64,000 bases of DNA from Dichotomicrobium sp964540795. GTDB taxonomy: Bacteria > Pseudomonadota > Alphaproteobacteria > Rhizobiales > Rhodomicrobiaceae. Location of the stretch: the NCBI GenBank assembly GCA_964540795.1, contig CAZINX010000001.1:62001-126000 (forward strand), written 5' to 3'. The position numbers and the translations under genes are program-made. Every line of letters begins with the position of its first letter. The stretch's first letter is position 1. The notes under the pieces are model-generated. The model was not told the origin of the DNA. It searched no databases and was given only the letters and a program-made list of their open reading frames with translations. Below, one piece after another: positions 31,271-40,626 of the stretch.

Positions 31271-32715
31271 AGCCGACATCGCACGACTTTAAAGCCAACG
31301 TAACGCGGGCGCTTACCGACGAGCAGCTTCAGCGCGCGCTCGGCAATATTGGCGAGGGCTTCGTGAACAAGCGCGCGGCCGCCCGCGACGCGCTGCCCGA
31401 GTTCGACGCGTTGCGCGACCACGCCAAGGCGATCAAGGACCATACGATCGAGCATCTCGACCTCTATCTGGAGGAATACGAGCGCAAGGTCACTGAGGCT
31501 GGCGGCAAGGTCCACTGGGCCGCGACCGCCGCGGACGCCAACGAGATCATCACCTGGATTTGCCGCGACGCCGCCGCGCTGAGCGTGACCAAGGGCAAGT
31601 CGATGGTGGCCGAGGAGATCGGCCTGAACGACGCGCTGGAGGCCGCCGGCCTGGAGGTCGTCGAGACCGATCTGGGCGAATACATCATCCAGAACCGGCA
31701 AGAGCCGCCGAGTCATATCATCGCGCCAGCGGTGCATCTCAACAAGGATCAGGTGATCGCGGACTTCCGCGCCAAGCACACGCATCTGCCCCCTGATCGT
31801 CAGATCGACGAGCCGTCGGCCCTGGTCGGCGAGGCCCGCTCCGTCCTGCGCGAGAAGTTCCTGCGCGCCGAGGTCGGAATCACCGGCGCGAATTTCCTGG
31901 TAGCGGAAACCGGCTCGTCGGTGATCGTCACGAACGAGGGCAACGGCGATCTGACACAGCTTCTCCCGCGCGTGCACATCGTGGTGGCGAGCATCGAGAA
32001 ATGCGTTCCGACACTAGAGGACTTGAGCACGCTGTTGCGCGTTCTCGCCCGCTCGGCGACTGGGCAGGACATCACCGCCTACACCACGCTCTCGACCGGC
32101 GCGCGCCGGCGCGGTGACCCGGACGGGCCTGAAGAGTTCCACGTCGTGCTGGTCGACAACGGCCGGACCGAAATGCTCGGCACCGTCTTTCAGGACATGC
32201 TGCGCTGCATCCGCTGCGGCGCGTGTCTGAACCACTGCCCTATTTATAATGCGGTTGGAGGGCACGCCTATGGCTGGGTCTATCCCGGACCGATGGGCGC
32301 GGTGCTGACGCCCTCGCTAATCGGCGTGCATGAGGCCGGCCACTTGCCTAACGCGTCGACCTTCTGCGGGCGATGCGAGGAAGTGTGTCCGGTCCGCATT
32401 CCGCTGCCGAAGATGATGCGCCACTGGCGCGAGCGCGAATACGATCAGGGCGGCACGGGCTTTTTCGCGCGCATGGCATTGAAGTCCTGGGCGTTTTTCG
32501 CCCGCCGTCCGCGGCTCTATGGGCTGCTCGCGCGCCCGGCGATAGCGATGCTGGCGCGACTCGGCGGCAGGCGCGGGCGGCTCTCAAAGCTGCCCTTCGC
32601 AGGCGGCTGGACGGCGCATCGGGATCTGCCCGCGCCTTCCGGCCAGACCTTCCAGGCGCGCTGGCGGGCGCATCAGCGCGAACAGCGCAAGCGCCAAGTG
32701 CGGCGGGGGCGCTGA
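31267..32715 (+). CDS. lutB: L-lactate utilisation iron-sulfur protein LutB/LldF
   Basis: A 482-residue protein with an N-terminal LUD (DUF162) domain, recognisable in TKGKSMVAEEIGLN and GITGANFLVAETGSSV, and two C-terminal ferredoxin motifs, CIRCGACLNHCP and CGRCEEVCP. The ATG overlaps lutA by 4 bases (ATGA) and the stop overlaps the lutC start as TGATG, so the three are translated as a unit. The family passes electrons from L-lactate to quinone. The Arg-rich C-terminal 80 residues are typical of the family. Confidence 0.95.
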   Translation: MKPTSHDFKANVTRALTDEQLQRALGNIGEGFVNKRAAARDALPEFDALRDHAKAIKDHTIEHLDLYLEEYERKVTEAGGKVHWAATAADANEIITWICRDAAALSVTKGKSMVAEEIGLNDALEAAGLEVVETDLGEYIIQNRQEPPSHIIAPAVHLNKDQVIADFRAKHTHLPPDRQIDEPSALVGEARSVLREKFLRAEVGITGANFLVAETGSSVIVTNEGNGDLTQLLPRVHIVVASIEKCVPTLEDLSTLLRVLARSATGQDITAYTTLSTGARRRGDPDGPEEFHVVLVDNGRTEMLGTVFQDMLRCIRCGACLNHCPIYNAVGGHAYGWVYPGPMGAVLTPSLIGVHEAGHLPNASTFCGRCEEVCPVRIPLPKMMRHWREREYDQGGTGFFARMALKSWAFFARRPRLYGLLARPAIAMLARLGGRRGRLSKLPFAGGWTAHRDLPAPSGQTFQARWRAHQREQRKRQVRRGR

Positions 32716-33386
32716 TGGCCGAAGAGACCCGTGAACACATCTTCAGCGCGATCCGCAAGGCGCTCAATGTGCGCGGCGACGAAGCCGGCAGGCGCGGGCG
32801 TGTGCGTGCGCGGCTGGAGCAGCCCGAGGCCGGCCCCATCCCGCAGCGGGCGCGCGGCGATGCCGATGAACTGCTTGGGCGCTTCATCGCAATGCTGGAG
32901 AAGCAGAACGCGGAGGTGAAGGAGCTGGGCGCGCTATCGGAACTGCCCGAAGCCGTGTCCGCTGAACTCATGCATCGCAACCTGCCGCAGCGCGTGCGAA
33001 CCGGCGCGGATGACTTGTTTGCCGAGATCGCTTGGGACGGCACGCTCGAACGCCTGACTGGCCCGGCGCAGCCGGAGGATAGCGCCAGCCTCAGCCGCGC
33101 GCTCGCCGGGGCGGCGGAAACCGGCACGCTGTTCCTTGCCTCCGGGGCCGACAATCCGTCGACGCTCAACTTCCTGCCCGAACTGCACATGATCGCGATC
33201 CGGCGCGCGGATATCGTCGGCTCTTATGAGAAGGCCTGGAGCCGCTTTCGCGCTCAGTACGGCCGTCGCCGGCTGCCGCGCACCGTGAACATGATCTCCG
33301 CACCCTCGCGCACCGCCGATATCGAGCAGACGCTCATTGAGGGCGCGCACGGCCCGAAACATTTGACGGTCTTTATCATCGGCTGA
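32715..33386 (+). CDS. lutC: L-lactate utilisation protein LutC/LldG
   Basis: A 223-residue LUD-domain protein, the third component of LutABC. The ATG at 32715 shares its A with the lutB TGA stop; an open frame reaching further upstream is antisense-like overlap with lutB and not used. The segment with TGTLFLASGADNPSTLNFLPELH and the end motif GAHGPKHLTVFIIG are typical of the family. The protein lacks Fe-S cysteines, as expected for LutC. The following 108 bases before hemB contain no clear terminator. Confidence 0.94.
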   Translation: MAEETREHIFSAIRKALNVRGDEAGRRGRVRARLEQPEAGPIPQRARGDADELLGRFIAMLEKQNAEVKELGALSELPEAVSAELMHRNLPQRVRTGADDLFAEIAWDGTLERLTGPAQPEDSASLSRALAGAAETGTLFLASGADNPSTLNFLPELHMIAIRRADIVGSYEKAWSRFRAQYGRRRLPRTVNMISAPSRTADIEQTLIEGAHGPKHLTVFIIG

Positions 33387-33494
33387 TCTCCGAGCGACCG
33401 TTTCTGGCGCATCTTTGTTTGCGCGCTTGCGCGCAGGGTGCTACCAATCCCGCTTATCTTTTGCTCTGGCTCAATAATTGGCAGTGTTCATCCC

Positions 33495-34565
33495 ATGCAT
33501 GACAAGGTTTCACCGGCTTTGAAATCTGCGCCGCCCGCCATGAAGGGCATGCCCGAGATGCCGGCCTCCGGCTTTCCCGCCACGCGGATGCGCCGCACCC
33601 GGCAGGCCGACTGGTCGCGCCGGCTGGTGCGCGAAAATGTGCTGACGGCGGCGGACCTGATCTGGCCGCTGTTTGTCATCGACGGCGAGAACCAGGTCGA
33701 TCCCGTGCCCTCCATGCCGGGGGTGGCGCGGCGGAGCATCGACGAGACCGTGCGCGTGGTTGAAAGCGCCGCCGAACTTGGCATTCCGGCTGTAGCGCTG
33801 TTCCCCAATACGGATTCGGCTTTGCGCGACGACGCCGCAAGCGAGGCGGTCAACCCGGAGAACCTCGTCTGCCGCGCGGTGCGCGCCATCAAGCAGGCGG
33901 TGCCGGAGATGGGCGTGATCTGCGATGTCGCGCTCGACCCCTACACCAGCCACGGCCATGACGGCATCATGCGCGGATCGGAGATCGTCAACGATCTCAC
34001 CATCGAAACGCTGATCCAACAGGCGCTCGTGCAGGCCGAGGCCGGCTGCGACGTGATTGCCCCGTCTGACATGATGGACGGTCGCATCGGCGCGATCCGC
34101 CACGCGCTGGAGGATGCCGGCCTTACACATGCGATGATCATGTCGTATGCCGCTAAATACGCCTCCGCGTTCTATGGACCTTTCCGCGACGCCGTTGGCT
34201 CGTCCGGCACGCTCAAGGGCGACAAGCGCACCTATCAGATGGACCCGGCCAACACTGACGAGGCGCTGCGCGAGGTCGAACTCGACATCGCCGAGGGCGC
34301 GGACATGGTCATGGTCAAGCCGGGGATGCCCTATCTCGACATCGTCCGGCGCGTGCATGAAAGCTTCGGCGTGCCGACCTTCGCCTATCAGGTGTCGGGC
34401 GAATACGCGATGATGATGGCCGCCGCCGAGAACGGCTGGCTCGACAAGGATCGCGTGATGCTGGAAAGCCTTCTGGCCTTCAAGCGCGCCGGGGCGAGCG
34501 GCATCCTGACCTATTTTGCTCACGACGTCGCCACCACGCTGCGCGACACGGGCGGCGTCGCCTGA
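33495..34565 (+). CDS. hemB: Porphobilinogen synthase (delta-aminolevulinate dehydratase), Mg type
   Basis: A 356-residue enzyme that condenses two 5-aminolevulinate molecules into porphobilinogen, the common precursor of haem and bacteriochlorophyll. The Schiff-base lysines are in YAAKYASAFYGPF and MVMVKPGMPYLDI. The active-site metal loop reads DVALDPYTSHGHDG, without the cysteines of the zinc enzymes, so this is the Mg-dependent alphaproteobacterial type also seen in Bradyrhizobium. I prefer the ATG at 33495; an ATG at 33438 would add 19 unusual residues. In a phototroph this step carries high flux. The ilvA gene follows 32 bases on. Confidence 0.96.
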   Translation: MHDKVSPALKSAPPAMKGMPEMPASGFPATRMRRTRQADWSRRLVRENVLTAADLIWPLFVIDGENQVDPVPSMPGVARRSIDETVRVVESAAELGIPAVALFPNTDSALRDDAASEAVNPENLVCRAVRAIKQAVPEMGVICDVALDPYTSHGHDGIMRGSEIVNDLTIETLIQQALVQAEAGCDVIAPSDMMDGRIGAIRHALEDAGLTHAMIMSYAAKYASAFYGPFRDAVGSSGTLKGDKRTYQMDPANTDEALREVELDIAEGADMVMVKPGMPYLDIVRRVHESFGVPTFAYQVSGEYAMMMAAAENGWLDKDRVMLESLLAFKRAGASGILTYFAHDVATTLRDTGGVA

Positions 34566-34597
34566 CGCACGCCCACAAACCGCCGGGAGAAGCGGCC

Positions 34598-35860
34598 ATG
34601 GCACAAGCGGCAACAACTCAGGATATCGCCGTCACGGTCGCGGATATTCGCGCGGCCCGCGAAATCCTGCAGGACAACGTGCTGCGCACGCCGATGATCG
34701 CTGCGCCCAGGCTGTCGGACCGCTGCGGGGCGGATATCTTCATCAAATACGAGAACCTGCAGGCCACTGGTTCGTTCAAGGACCGCGGCGCGCTGGTCAA
34801 GATGATGTCGCTCTCCGACGAGCAGCGCGCGAAGGGCGTCATCACCATGTCCGCGGGCAATCACGCGCAGGCGGTGGCCTTCCATGCGCGCCGGCTCGGC
34901 ATCCCGGCGACGATCATCATGCCGGAGGGCACACCCTTCGTGAAAGTCGGCAACACCGAGGCGCTGGGCGCGCGGGTCATCCTTGCTGGCGAGACGCTGA
35001 ATGATGCGCGCGAGGAGACCGAGCGCCTTGCCGCGGACGAGGGGCTGACACTTGTTCATCCCTACGATGATCCGCTCATCATCTCCGGGCAGGGCACGGT
35101 CGGACTGGAAATCCTGGAGGATCAGCCGGATCTGGACTGTGTGGTCATTCCCATTGGCGGCGGGGGACTTATCTCTGGCACCGCGATCGCGCTCAAGGAC
35201 GCGCGCCCGGATATCGAGATCATCGGCGCCGAGGTGGAGACCTTCCCCTCGATGTACTGCGCGCTGCGCGGCGAAGAACCGAAATTCGGCGGCCCCACGC
35301 TCGCGGAAGGCATCGCGGTGAAGGTGCCCGGCGAACATACCAAGCCGATCGTCGAGCGGCTGGTCTCCGACATCCTCCTCGTTTCGGAAGAGTCGATCGA
35401 ACATGCGATCTGCGCCTACGCTTCCGACCAGAAGACGATGGCTGAAGGCGCGGGCGCGGCGGGGCTGGCGGCCGTGTTGAGCGCGCCGGAGCGCTTCCGG
35501 GGGCGCAAGGTCGGTCTGGTGCTGTGCGGCGGCAACATCGATCCGCGCACGATCGCCTCGATCATGGTGCGCGGGCTGGAGCGCGACGGCAAGATCCTGT
35601 CGGTGCGCATCACCATTCCTGACCAGCCGGGCGTGCTCGCGGAGATCACTGCGTGCTTCGGGAAGAACAAGGCGAACATCCTTGAGGTCACGCACCGGCG
35701 CATGTTCCTCAACGTGCCGGTGAAGGGCGCGATCCTCGACATCTGTGCCGAGACCAAGGACCGCGCACACGCCGAGAAGCTGATGGCCCAGATCGAGGAG
35801 CTTGGTTACAAGGTCGAGCGGCTGGGGGATTCGACCGGGTGGGAGTTCGGAAATTACTGA
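34598..35860 (+). CDS. ilvA: Threonine ammonia-lyase
   Basis: A 420-residue PLP enzyme that deaminates threonine to 2-oxobutanoate. The PLP lysine is K61 in GSFKDRGA; the phosphate-binding glycine loop is GGGGLISG. The C-terminal 80 residues form one ACT domain (SVRITIPDQPGVLAEITACF), the layout of shorter catabolic-type or single-ACT enzymes rather than the long two-ACT E. coli IlvA. The ATG has GGGAGAAGCG upstream. The stop overlaps the end of the convergent membrane protein gene by 7 bases. Confidence 0.94.
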   Translation: MAQAATTQDIAVTVADIRAAREILQDNVLRTPMIAAPRLSDRCGADIFIKYENLQATGSFKDRGALVKMMSLSDEQRAKGVITMSAGNHAQAVAFHARRLGIPATIIMPEGTPFVKVGNTEALGARVILAGETLNDAREETERLAADEGLTLVHPYDDPLIISGQGTVGLEILEDQPDLDCVVIPIGGGGLISGTAIALKDARPDIEIIGAEVETFPSMYCALRGEEPKFGGPTLAEGIAVKVPGEHTKPIVERLVSDILLVSEESIEHAICAYASDQKTMAEGAGAAGLAAVLSAPERFRGRKVGLVLCGGNIDPRTIASIMVRGLERDGKILSVRITIPDQPGVLAEITACFGKNKANILEVTHRRMFLNVPVKGAILDICAETKDRAHAEKLMAQIEELGYKVERLGDSTGWEFGNY

Positions 35861-36417
35861 GCCGGGGCCGTCCGCCGGCGGCTTCTGATCCACGCCGCGC
35901 AGGGCAGCACCACGGCGAGGGCGATCGCCAGCGAGATCGCGACCCATTTGAGCTGCGTCAGCGTCGAGGCGACTGCCACCTGCGTTGATCCCGGCGCGGC
36001 CGAGACCAGCATGTGCGCGACCAGCGCGTTTTCCCCCAGATCGAACAGCAGCATGAGCAGCGGCGCGGCGAGCATGGCGCGGCGGGCGACCGGGGGAACG
36101 GGCAGGGCAAAGCGTGCACCGGGCCGCGTCACCCGCAGGATGATGAGGATGATCGCCGCTGCCTCGACAAGGGCGAGCGCCGTGTCAGCCGTCACATGCC
36201 GGGTGAGATAGAACCAGCGCCCTTCCGCGCCCAGCGCAGCCAGGTACGCCACCGCCTCGGCCTGACCATAGCCGCCGACGCGCATGTCGAAGATCGCGGC
36301 ATCAGCGATCGCGGTCAGCGCCGGAATGGTGACGGCCAGCTCATACACGTCGAGCAACGCCACCAGCGCCAACGCGCCCGCGATGTGCTGCCAGCGAATG
36401 CGCGCGTCCGTTCCCAT
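35854..36417 (-). CDS. Hypothetical integral membrane protein
   Basis: A 187-residue protein with four predicted transmembrane segments, roughly residues 10-30, 75-95, 110-130 and 150-172, and a basic C-terminal tail (RSRRR). I recognise no family. It follows the DUF1254 and DUF1214 genes on the same strand with an 8-base gap, so the three probably form an operon. The first loop is longer and enriched in aromatic residues. It may support the neighbouring secreted pair, but that is guesswork. Confidence 0.6.
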   Translation of the reverse strand: MGTDARIRWQHIAGALALVALLDVYELAVTIPALTAIADAAIFDMRVGGYGQAEAVAYLAALGAEGRWFYLTRHVTADTALALVEAAAIILIILRVTRPGARFALPVPPVARRAMLAAPLLMLLFDLGENALVAHMLVSAAPGSTQVAVASTLTQLKWVAISLAIALAVVLPCAAWIRSRRRTAPAQ

Positions 36418-36424
36418 GCGCCCT

Positions 36425-37078
36425 CTAATTGATGATGCCGCCGCTGAGCGTCATGATCGCCGGCACGCGCGGCGCGGGCAGCGGCGGGAATCCCGGCGGG
36501 GTCTGCTTGCGCTCCGGCGCGAGGTCGATCTGCTCCTCCGGCCCGCATTGCGCCGCTTGCAGGGCCGCGATGGTCCGCTGCGTGAAGGGCTTGCCTGGGT
36601 TGGGCACACGCACGGTGATCGTCCCTTGCATCTCCGGGCTGATGACGATGATCTGCTCCTCGCCGCGCGCGGTGATTTCGGCGCTGGCTTCGGTGGCGAG
36701 GCGTTCGCGCGGAACGAGCAGCATACGGATGCGGTCGCGCTGAATGTCGGCCCCGCTGATAACGTAGAAATTTTCGCCGTGGCGCGTGTGGATCGCCGCG
36801 CTCCAGGCAGGACCGGAGATTTTGGATTCGAACACGACGTTTCCGTCGCTCAGGTCGAAGCGGCAAAAGGCGTAGCCCATATCCGGCGCGGCCACCGGCA
36901 GCGGGATCGCCTCCGGCGCGCCGGGCGGCATGACGTAGACTTGGTTCAGTTCGGTGATTTGTCCGAGCCGTCCCCACGCATCCTGCCGGGCGAGATAGGG
37001 CGCGCCCAGCACCGCGGCGATGTGGATGACGCCGGCGGCGACCAGGCCGGAGGCTATGGTGAACCACGAAATCTTCAT
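36425..37078 (-). CDS. DUF1254 domain protein
   Basis: A 217-residue protein with one N-terminal membrane anchor or signal segment followed by a DUF1254-type domain; the QVYVMPPGAPEAIPLPVAAPD region and the FDLSDGNVVFESKISGPAWSA stretch fit that family. DUF1254 and DUF1214 are usually found fused or adjacent in exported proteins of unknown function. The first codons overlap the end of the DUF1214 gene by 4 bases, so the two are translationally coupled and presumably act together in the periplasm. Confidence 0.75.
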   Translation of the reverse strand: MKISWFTIASGLVAAGVIHIAAVLGAPYLARQDAWGRLGQITELNQVYVMPPGAPEAIPLPVAAPDMGYAFCRFDLSDGNVVFESKISGPAWSAAIHTRHGENFYVISGADIQRDRIRMLLVPRERLATEASAEITARGEEQIIVISPEMQGTITVRVPNPGKPFTQRTIAALQAAQCGPEEQIDLAPERKQTPPGFPPLPAPRVPAIMTLSGGIIN

Positions 37079-37659
37079 GCGCAGTCCACCCGTTCGATGC
37101 TCGGCAGAATCTCGACCGGCATCTCGCCGCTGGCGATATCCGCCGTCTCGAAAGGCCGGAACACGCGGAAAACGAGCATCAGATTGCGGTCCTCGCCCGT
37201 CGGCAGCCAGTAGCCCGCCCGCGGCGTCGGGGCAAGGGCGATCCGCGCCGCGCCGTCGCCGCCGGGCAGCACCGTCTTGCTTGAAAAGGCGTGCCGGTCC
37301 GCGGCATTGTCGATCAATCCGCCTTCGCCGTCATACAGCGCAACGCTCCACCACAGCGCCGGCACCTGCGGCACGCGCACGCGATAATGGCACTCCGAGA
37401 CCAGCGGTTCGCCCCCGGCGTCGGTGCGGGCGATGAATTCCATCGCTGTGCTGGCGACAACAGGCAGCCGGCCGGAGCGGGCTACGCGCGCTTTCGTGTA
37501 AGGATCAGCGTTGGGGTCACCGGCGGCGTACCAGACGCTCCACGGGCCGTGCCGCAGCGTGGTCAGCGCCGAGCCATGATCGACCATGTGCCACGCCGTG
37601 CCGAGGCCGATGACCAGCGCGATGGCGGTGAACACGATGAAGTTGAAAATCAGGTTCAC
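37075..37659 (-). CDS. DUF1214 domain protein
   Basis: A 194-residue protein with an N-terminal membrane helix (FIVFTAIALVIGLGTAW) and a DUF1214 domain. The family pattern is seen in ARSGRLPVVASTAMEFIA, the ALWWSVALYDGEGGLIDNAADRHAFSS segment (read here in two parts) and the C-terminal LMLVFRVFRPFE. It starts the small operon DUF1214-DUF1254-membrane protein. The penicillin-binding protein gene ends 42 bases upstream of its start on the same strand... reading downstream from that gene, so cotranscription is possible. Function unknown. Confidence 0.8.
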   Translation of the reverse strand: MNLIFNFIVFTAIALVIGLGTAWHMVDHGSALTTLRHGPWSVWYAAGDPNADPYTKARVARSGRLPVVASTAMEFIARTDAGGEPLVSECHYRVRVPQVPALWWSVALYDGEGGLIDNAADRHAFSSKTVLPGGDGAARIALAPTPRAGYWLPTGEDRNLMLVFRVFRPFETADIASGEMPVEILPSIERVDCA

Positions 37660-37701
37660 GGTGCTTCGGTCTTTATCATGCTGGAGGCCGCGTCCGCGCT
37701 T

Positions 37702-39873
37702 CTAGAGTCGCGCCTCGCGCTTGGGCGTTTCCGCGTCCTCTTCCGCCTCGGCTTCGCGGTCCGGCGTCGTGCCCACGGCCTCGTCGAACATCTCGATCAG
37801 GTTCTCCAGCATGGCGCGCGTTTCCTCCGGCATGGCGCGCGCGCCGCGCTCGTTGCGCCCGAGCGTCGGGTCCTCGACCTCCAGCTGGGCCATGCGCTGG
37901 CGCGTCTCGATCTGAACCGGATGCGGGTCGAGGCCGGGAATTGTGGGGATATCGTAGTTGGCGTGCGCCTTCTCCATGTACGCCTTCCAGGCCATTGCCG
38001 GCAGATTGCCGCCCGTCACGCGGCCCATCGGGCGATAGCTGTCATTCCCGAACCACACGCCGGTCACGTATTTGCCGGTAAAGCCCAGGAACCAGGCGTC
38101 GCGGTAACTGGAACTGGTGCCGGTCTTGCCGGCGACATGGGTGAAATCGAGGCGCGCGCGACCGCCGGTGCCGGCCGTCACGACGCTGGCCAGCATCCGG
38201 TTGAGTTGCTCGACCTTTTCGCGCTCGAAGATCTGTTGCGGCTCCGGCTCGTCGCGCTCTCGGTCATAGACCAGCTCGCCCATCTCGGTGCGGATTTCAG
38301 TGATGGCGTAGGGGCGCACGCGTTTGCCGCCATTGGCGAAATGCGCATAGCCCGCAGTATGGCTCAGCGGCGTGATGCCCACGTCGCCCAGCGCCATCGA
38401 GCAACTCGCGCGCGGCCCGGTAATACCCATCTTCTTGATGTCTTCCAGCACTTTCTCGCGGCCAACCTGAAGCGAGAGCTTGACGGCGATCGTGTTCACG
38501 GATTTCGCCAGCGCCCGTTCCATGCTCATTGCGCCGCTGTAGCCGCCGGAATAGTTCTTCGGCGACCAGCGCCCGCAATAAACCGGGCTGTCGACCACCC
38601 GCGAGCGCGGGGTGTAGCCGTGTTGAAGCGCGGTCAGGTAGACATAGGCCTTGAACGACGAGCCCGGCTGACGCAGGGCGGCAGTGGCGCGGTTGAACTG
38701 GCTCTCGCCATAGTCGCGCCCGCCGACCAGCGCGCGCACGGCGCCGTCCGTTTCCATCGAGACAAGTGCCGACTGCTGCGCCCGGCGCGCGCGCCCATAA
38801 CGATCGAGCGTGTTGCCGACAGCCTCATCCGCGTAGTTCTGCAGCTCCGGGTCGATGGTGGTGCGGGCAACAAGCACATATTCATCCTTGCCCCGCATCA
38901 GCCGCTGAACCTCCTCGAACGCGTAATCGAGGAAGTAATCGGGGCTGGAGTGATCGGTGCGGTCGACGACCTGCGCCGGGTTCAGACGCGCGCCGTGGAC
39001 CTGCCCCTCGGTCATGAAGCCCGCATCGACCATATTCGAGAGCACGGTGTTGGCGCGCTGAAATGAGGCGGCGCGATTGTTGTGCGGCGCGAACCTGGAC
39101 GGCGCCTTGAAAAGCCCGGCAAGAACAGCCGCTTCGGCCAGATTGATCTCGCGCACCGACTTGTCGAAATAGAATTGCGAGGCGGCCTCCACCCCGAACG
39201 CGCCGCCGCCGAGATAGGCCCGGTCGAGATAGAGCTTCAGAATTTCGCGTTTGGTCAGACGCGCTTCCAGCCACAGGGCGAGGAACGCCTCATTAATCTT
39301 GCGCTCCAGCGTGCGCTCGGAAGAGAGAAAAAGGTTCTTGGCAAGCTGCTGGCTCAGCGAACTGCCGCCCTGTACAACGTCGTTGGCCTCGATATTGGCG
39401 CGCAGCGCGCGGAATGTGCCGATGACATCCAGACCGAAGTGCTCGAAGAAGCGCCGGTCCTCGGTCGCCAGCACGGCCTTGACGAGATGGTCGGGGATTT
39501 CTTCCAGCGGCACGGCATCGGAGAACAGGATGCCGCGCTTGCCAAGCTCGTTGCCGTAGCGGTCGAGGAAGGTGACGCTGTATTGCGAGGCTGTGCGCCA
39601 GCCGGCCTTGTTGGTCGCCTCGATCGCGGGGATCGCGAACGACAGCAGCACCGCAAGGCCCAGCACCAGCAGCGTCGCGCCTTCCGAGGCGAATTCGGCC
39701 GCCACCTTGCGCATCCCGGAAATGTGGAAGCGTCCGAAGAAATTCGAGTAGGACGCCCAGATATCCTTGAGCCGGACCCACACGGCGTAGATGCTGGAGT
39801 CGACCCAGGCATCCAGCGCCCACCAGTCGACCAGGCGGTGGCGGCGGTTTGGCTTGAAAATCCAGTCGCGCAC
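37702..39873 (-). CDS. Class A penicillin-binding protein (glycosyltransferase/transpeptidase)
   Basis: A 723-residue bifunctional peptidoglycan synthase. A cytoplasmic N-terminal part of about 65 residues is followed by one transmembrane helix (about 66-84). The GT51 glycosyltransferase domain has E138-D139 in the ATEDRRFFEHFG motif and the QGGSSLSQQLAKNLF block. The transpeptidase domain has the nucleophile S405 in SSFK, an SVN motif in AKSVNTIAVKL, and KTGTSS. The C-terminal tail is acidic. It polymerises and cross-links glycan strands at the periplasmic face of the membrane. The UPF0260 gene diverges from it, leaving about 120 bases for both promoters. Confidence 0.95.
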   Translation of the reverse strand: MRDWIFKPNRRHRLVDWWALDAWVDSSIYAVWVRLKDIWASYSNFFGRFHISGMRKVAAEFASEGATLLVLGLAVLLSFAIPAIEATNKAGWRTASQYSVTFLDRYGNELGKRGILFSDAVPLEEIPDHLVKAVLATEDRRFFEHFGLDVIGTFRALRANIEANDVVQGGSSLSQQLAKNLFLSSERTLERKINEAFLALWLEARLTKREILKLYLDRAYLGGGAFGVEAASQFYFDKSVREINLAEAAVLAGLFKAPSRFAPHNNRAASFQRANTVLSNMVDAGFMTEGQVHGARLNPAQVVDRTDHSSPDYFLDYAFEEVQRLMRGKDEYVLVARTTIDPELQNYADEAVGNTLDRYGRARRAQQSALVSMETDGAVRALVGGRDYGESQFNRATAALRQPGSSFKAYVYLTALQHGYTPRSRVVDSPVYCGRWSPKNYSGGYSGAMSMERALAKSVNTIAVKLSLQVGREKVLEDIKKMGITGPRASCSMALGDVGITPLSHTAGYAHFANGGKRVRPYAITEIRTEMGELVYDRERDEPEPQQIFEREKVEQLNRMLASVVTAGTGGRARLDFTHVAGKTGTSSSYRDAWFLGFTGKYVTGVWFGNDSYRPMGRVTGGNLPAMAWKAYMEKAHANYDIPTIPGLDPHPVQIETRQRMAQLEVEDPTLGRNERGARAMPEETRAMLENLIEMFDEAVGTTPDREAEAEEDAETPKREARL

Positions 39874-39994
39874 GGGCTTGCGATCCGGTTGCTGTTTGCG
39901 AGAGATCTGTACGCTTTATACTGTGAAGGAAGCGGTAAACAAAAGACCGATCTGCGACCATCCCCGCCACATGACTCGCCGGCAAGGATAAACG

Positions 39995-40513
39995 ATGACG
40001 GATGTGCCGTCCCCACCCTTCGACGCGGCCCCGTTCTGGGAGGCCAAGACGCTGGAGGAGCTGACAACGCAAGAGTGGGAGGCGTTGTGCGACGGCTGCG
40101 GGCGCTGCTGTCTTGTCAAGCTGGAGGACGAGGACACCGGCGCGCGGATGGACACGCGGCTAGCCTGCCGGCTTCTGGATATTGGCGCGTGCCGCTGCGC
40201 CGATTACGCCAATCGCCATGCGCAGGTGCCGGACTGCGTCCGCCTGACCCCGGAAAACGCGCGCGAGCTGGACTGGCTGCCGGAGACCTGCGCCTATCGC
40301 CTGCGCGCTCACGGCAAGCCGCTTTACTGGTGGCATCCGCTGCGTTCCGGGGACCCGGAGACAGTGCATGAGGCCGGCATTTCCGTGCGCCATATCGCCG
40401 TGAGCGAGACGAAGGCAGCCGGGCGCGACTACGAGAACTATGCGCTGAAGCCGCGGCAGGCGCGCGCGGCGGCGCGTCGGGTGGTCAAGCGGCGGGCGCG
40501 CAAGGGGCGCTGA
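39995..40513 (+). CDS. UPF0260/YcgN-type cysteine-rich protein
   Basis: A 172-residue protein of the YcgN/UPF0260 family, a branch of YkgJ-like CxxCxxxCC proteins. The cluster-like motif is CDGCGRCC near residue 33, followed by further cysteines in RLACRLLDIGACRCADY and ETCAYR. Such proteins are thought to hold an Fe-S or zinc site, but no reaction is established. It diverges from the penicillin-binding protein gene. The C-terminal 30 residues are strongly basic. It is the last ordinary chromosomal gene before the GTA cluster. Confidence 0.9.
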   Translation: MTDVPSPPFDAAPFWEAKTLEELTTQEWEALCDGCGRCCLVKLEDEDTGARMDTRLACRLLDIGACRCADYANRHAQVPDCVRLTPENARELDWLPETCAYRLRAHGKPLYWWHPLRSGDPETVHEAGISVRHIAVSETKAAGRDYENYALKPRQARAAARRVVKRRARKGR

Positions 40514-40557
40514 ATCTCATGTGACGGAAAAATTGTACGCATGACGTGATTTTGCCA

Positions 40558-40586
40558 TTGACATCGCGCCGCTGTTTTGATAGCTT
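40558..40586 (+). promoter_or_regulatory. Candidate promoter of the GTA structural cluster
   Basis: TTGACA at 40558-40563 matches the sigma-70 -35 consensus exactly. TAGCTT lies 17 bases downstream at 40581-40586 and is a weak -10. The region (40514-40709) is more AT-rich than its flanks and precedes the first GTA gene, so this is the best candidate for the start of the late structural transcript. A perfect 7-base inverted repeat follows about 15 bases after the expected start site. Confidence 0.45.
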
Positions 40587-40607
40587 CATGATACATCGCG
40601 AGAGTTG

Positions 40608-40626
40608 CGCCTGAAAGTGTCAGGCG
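40608..40626. promoter_or_regulatory. Inverted repeat in the GTA leader, candidate operator or 5' hairpin
   Basis: CGCCTGA and TCAGGCG form a perfect 7-base dyad around AAGTG. It lies just downstream of the predicted GTA promoter and about 84 bases before the small terminase ATG. It could bind a repressor or activator of the cluster, or form an RNA hairpin near the 5' end. No CtrA half-site pair was seen nearby, although CtrA controls GTA genes in other alphaproteobacteria, often indirectly. Confidence 0.4.
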
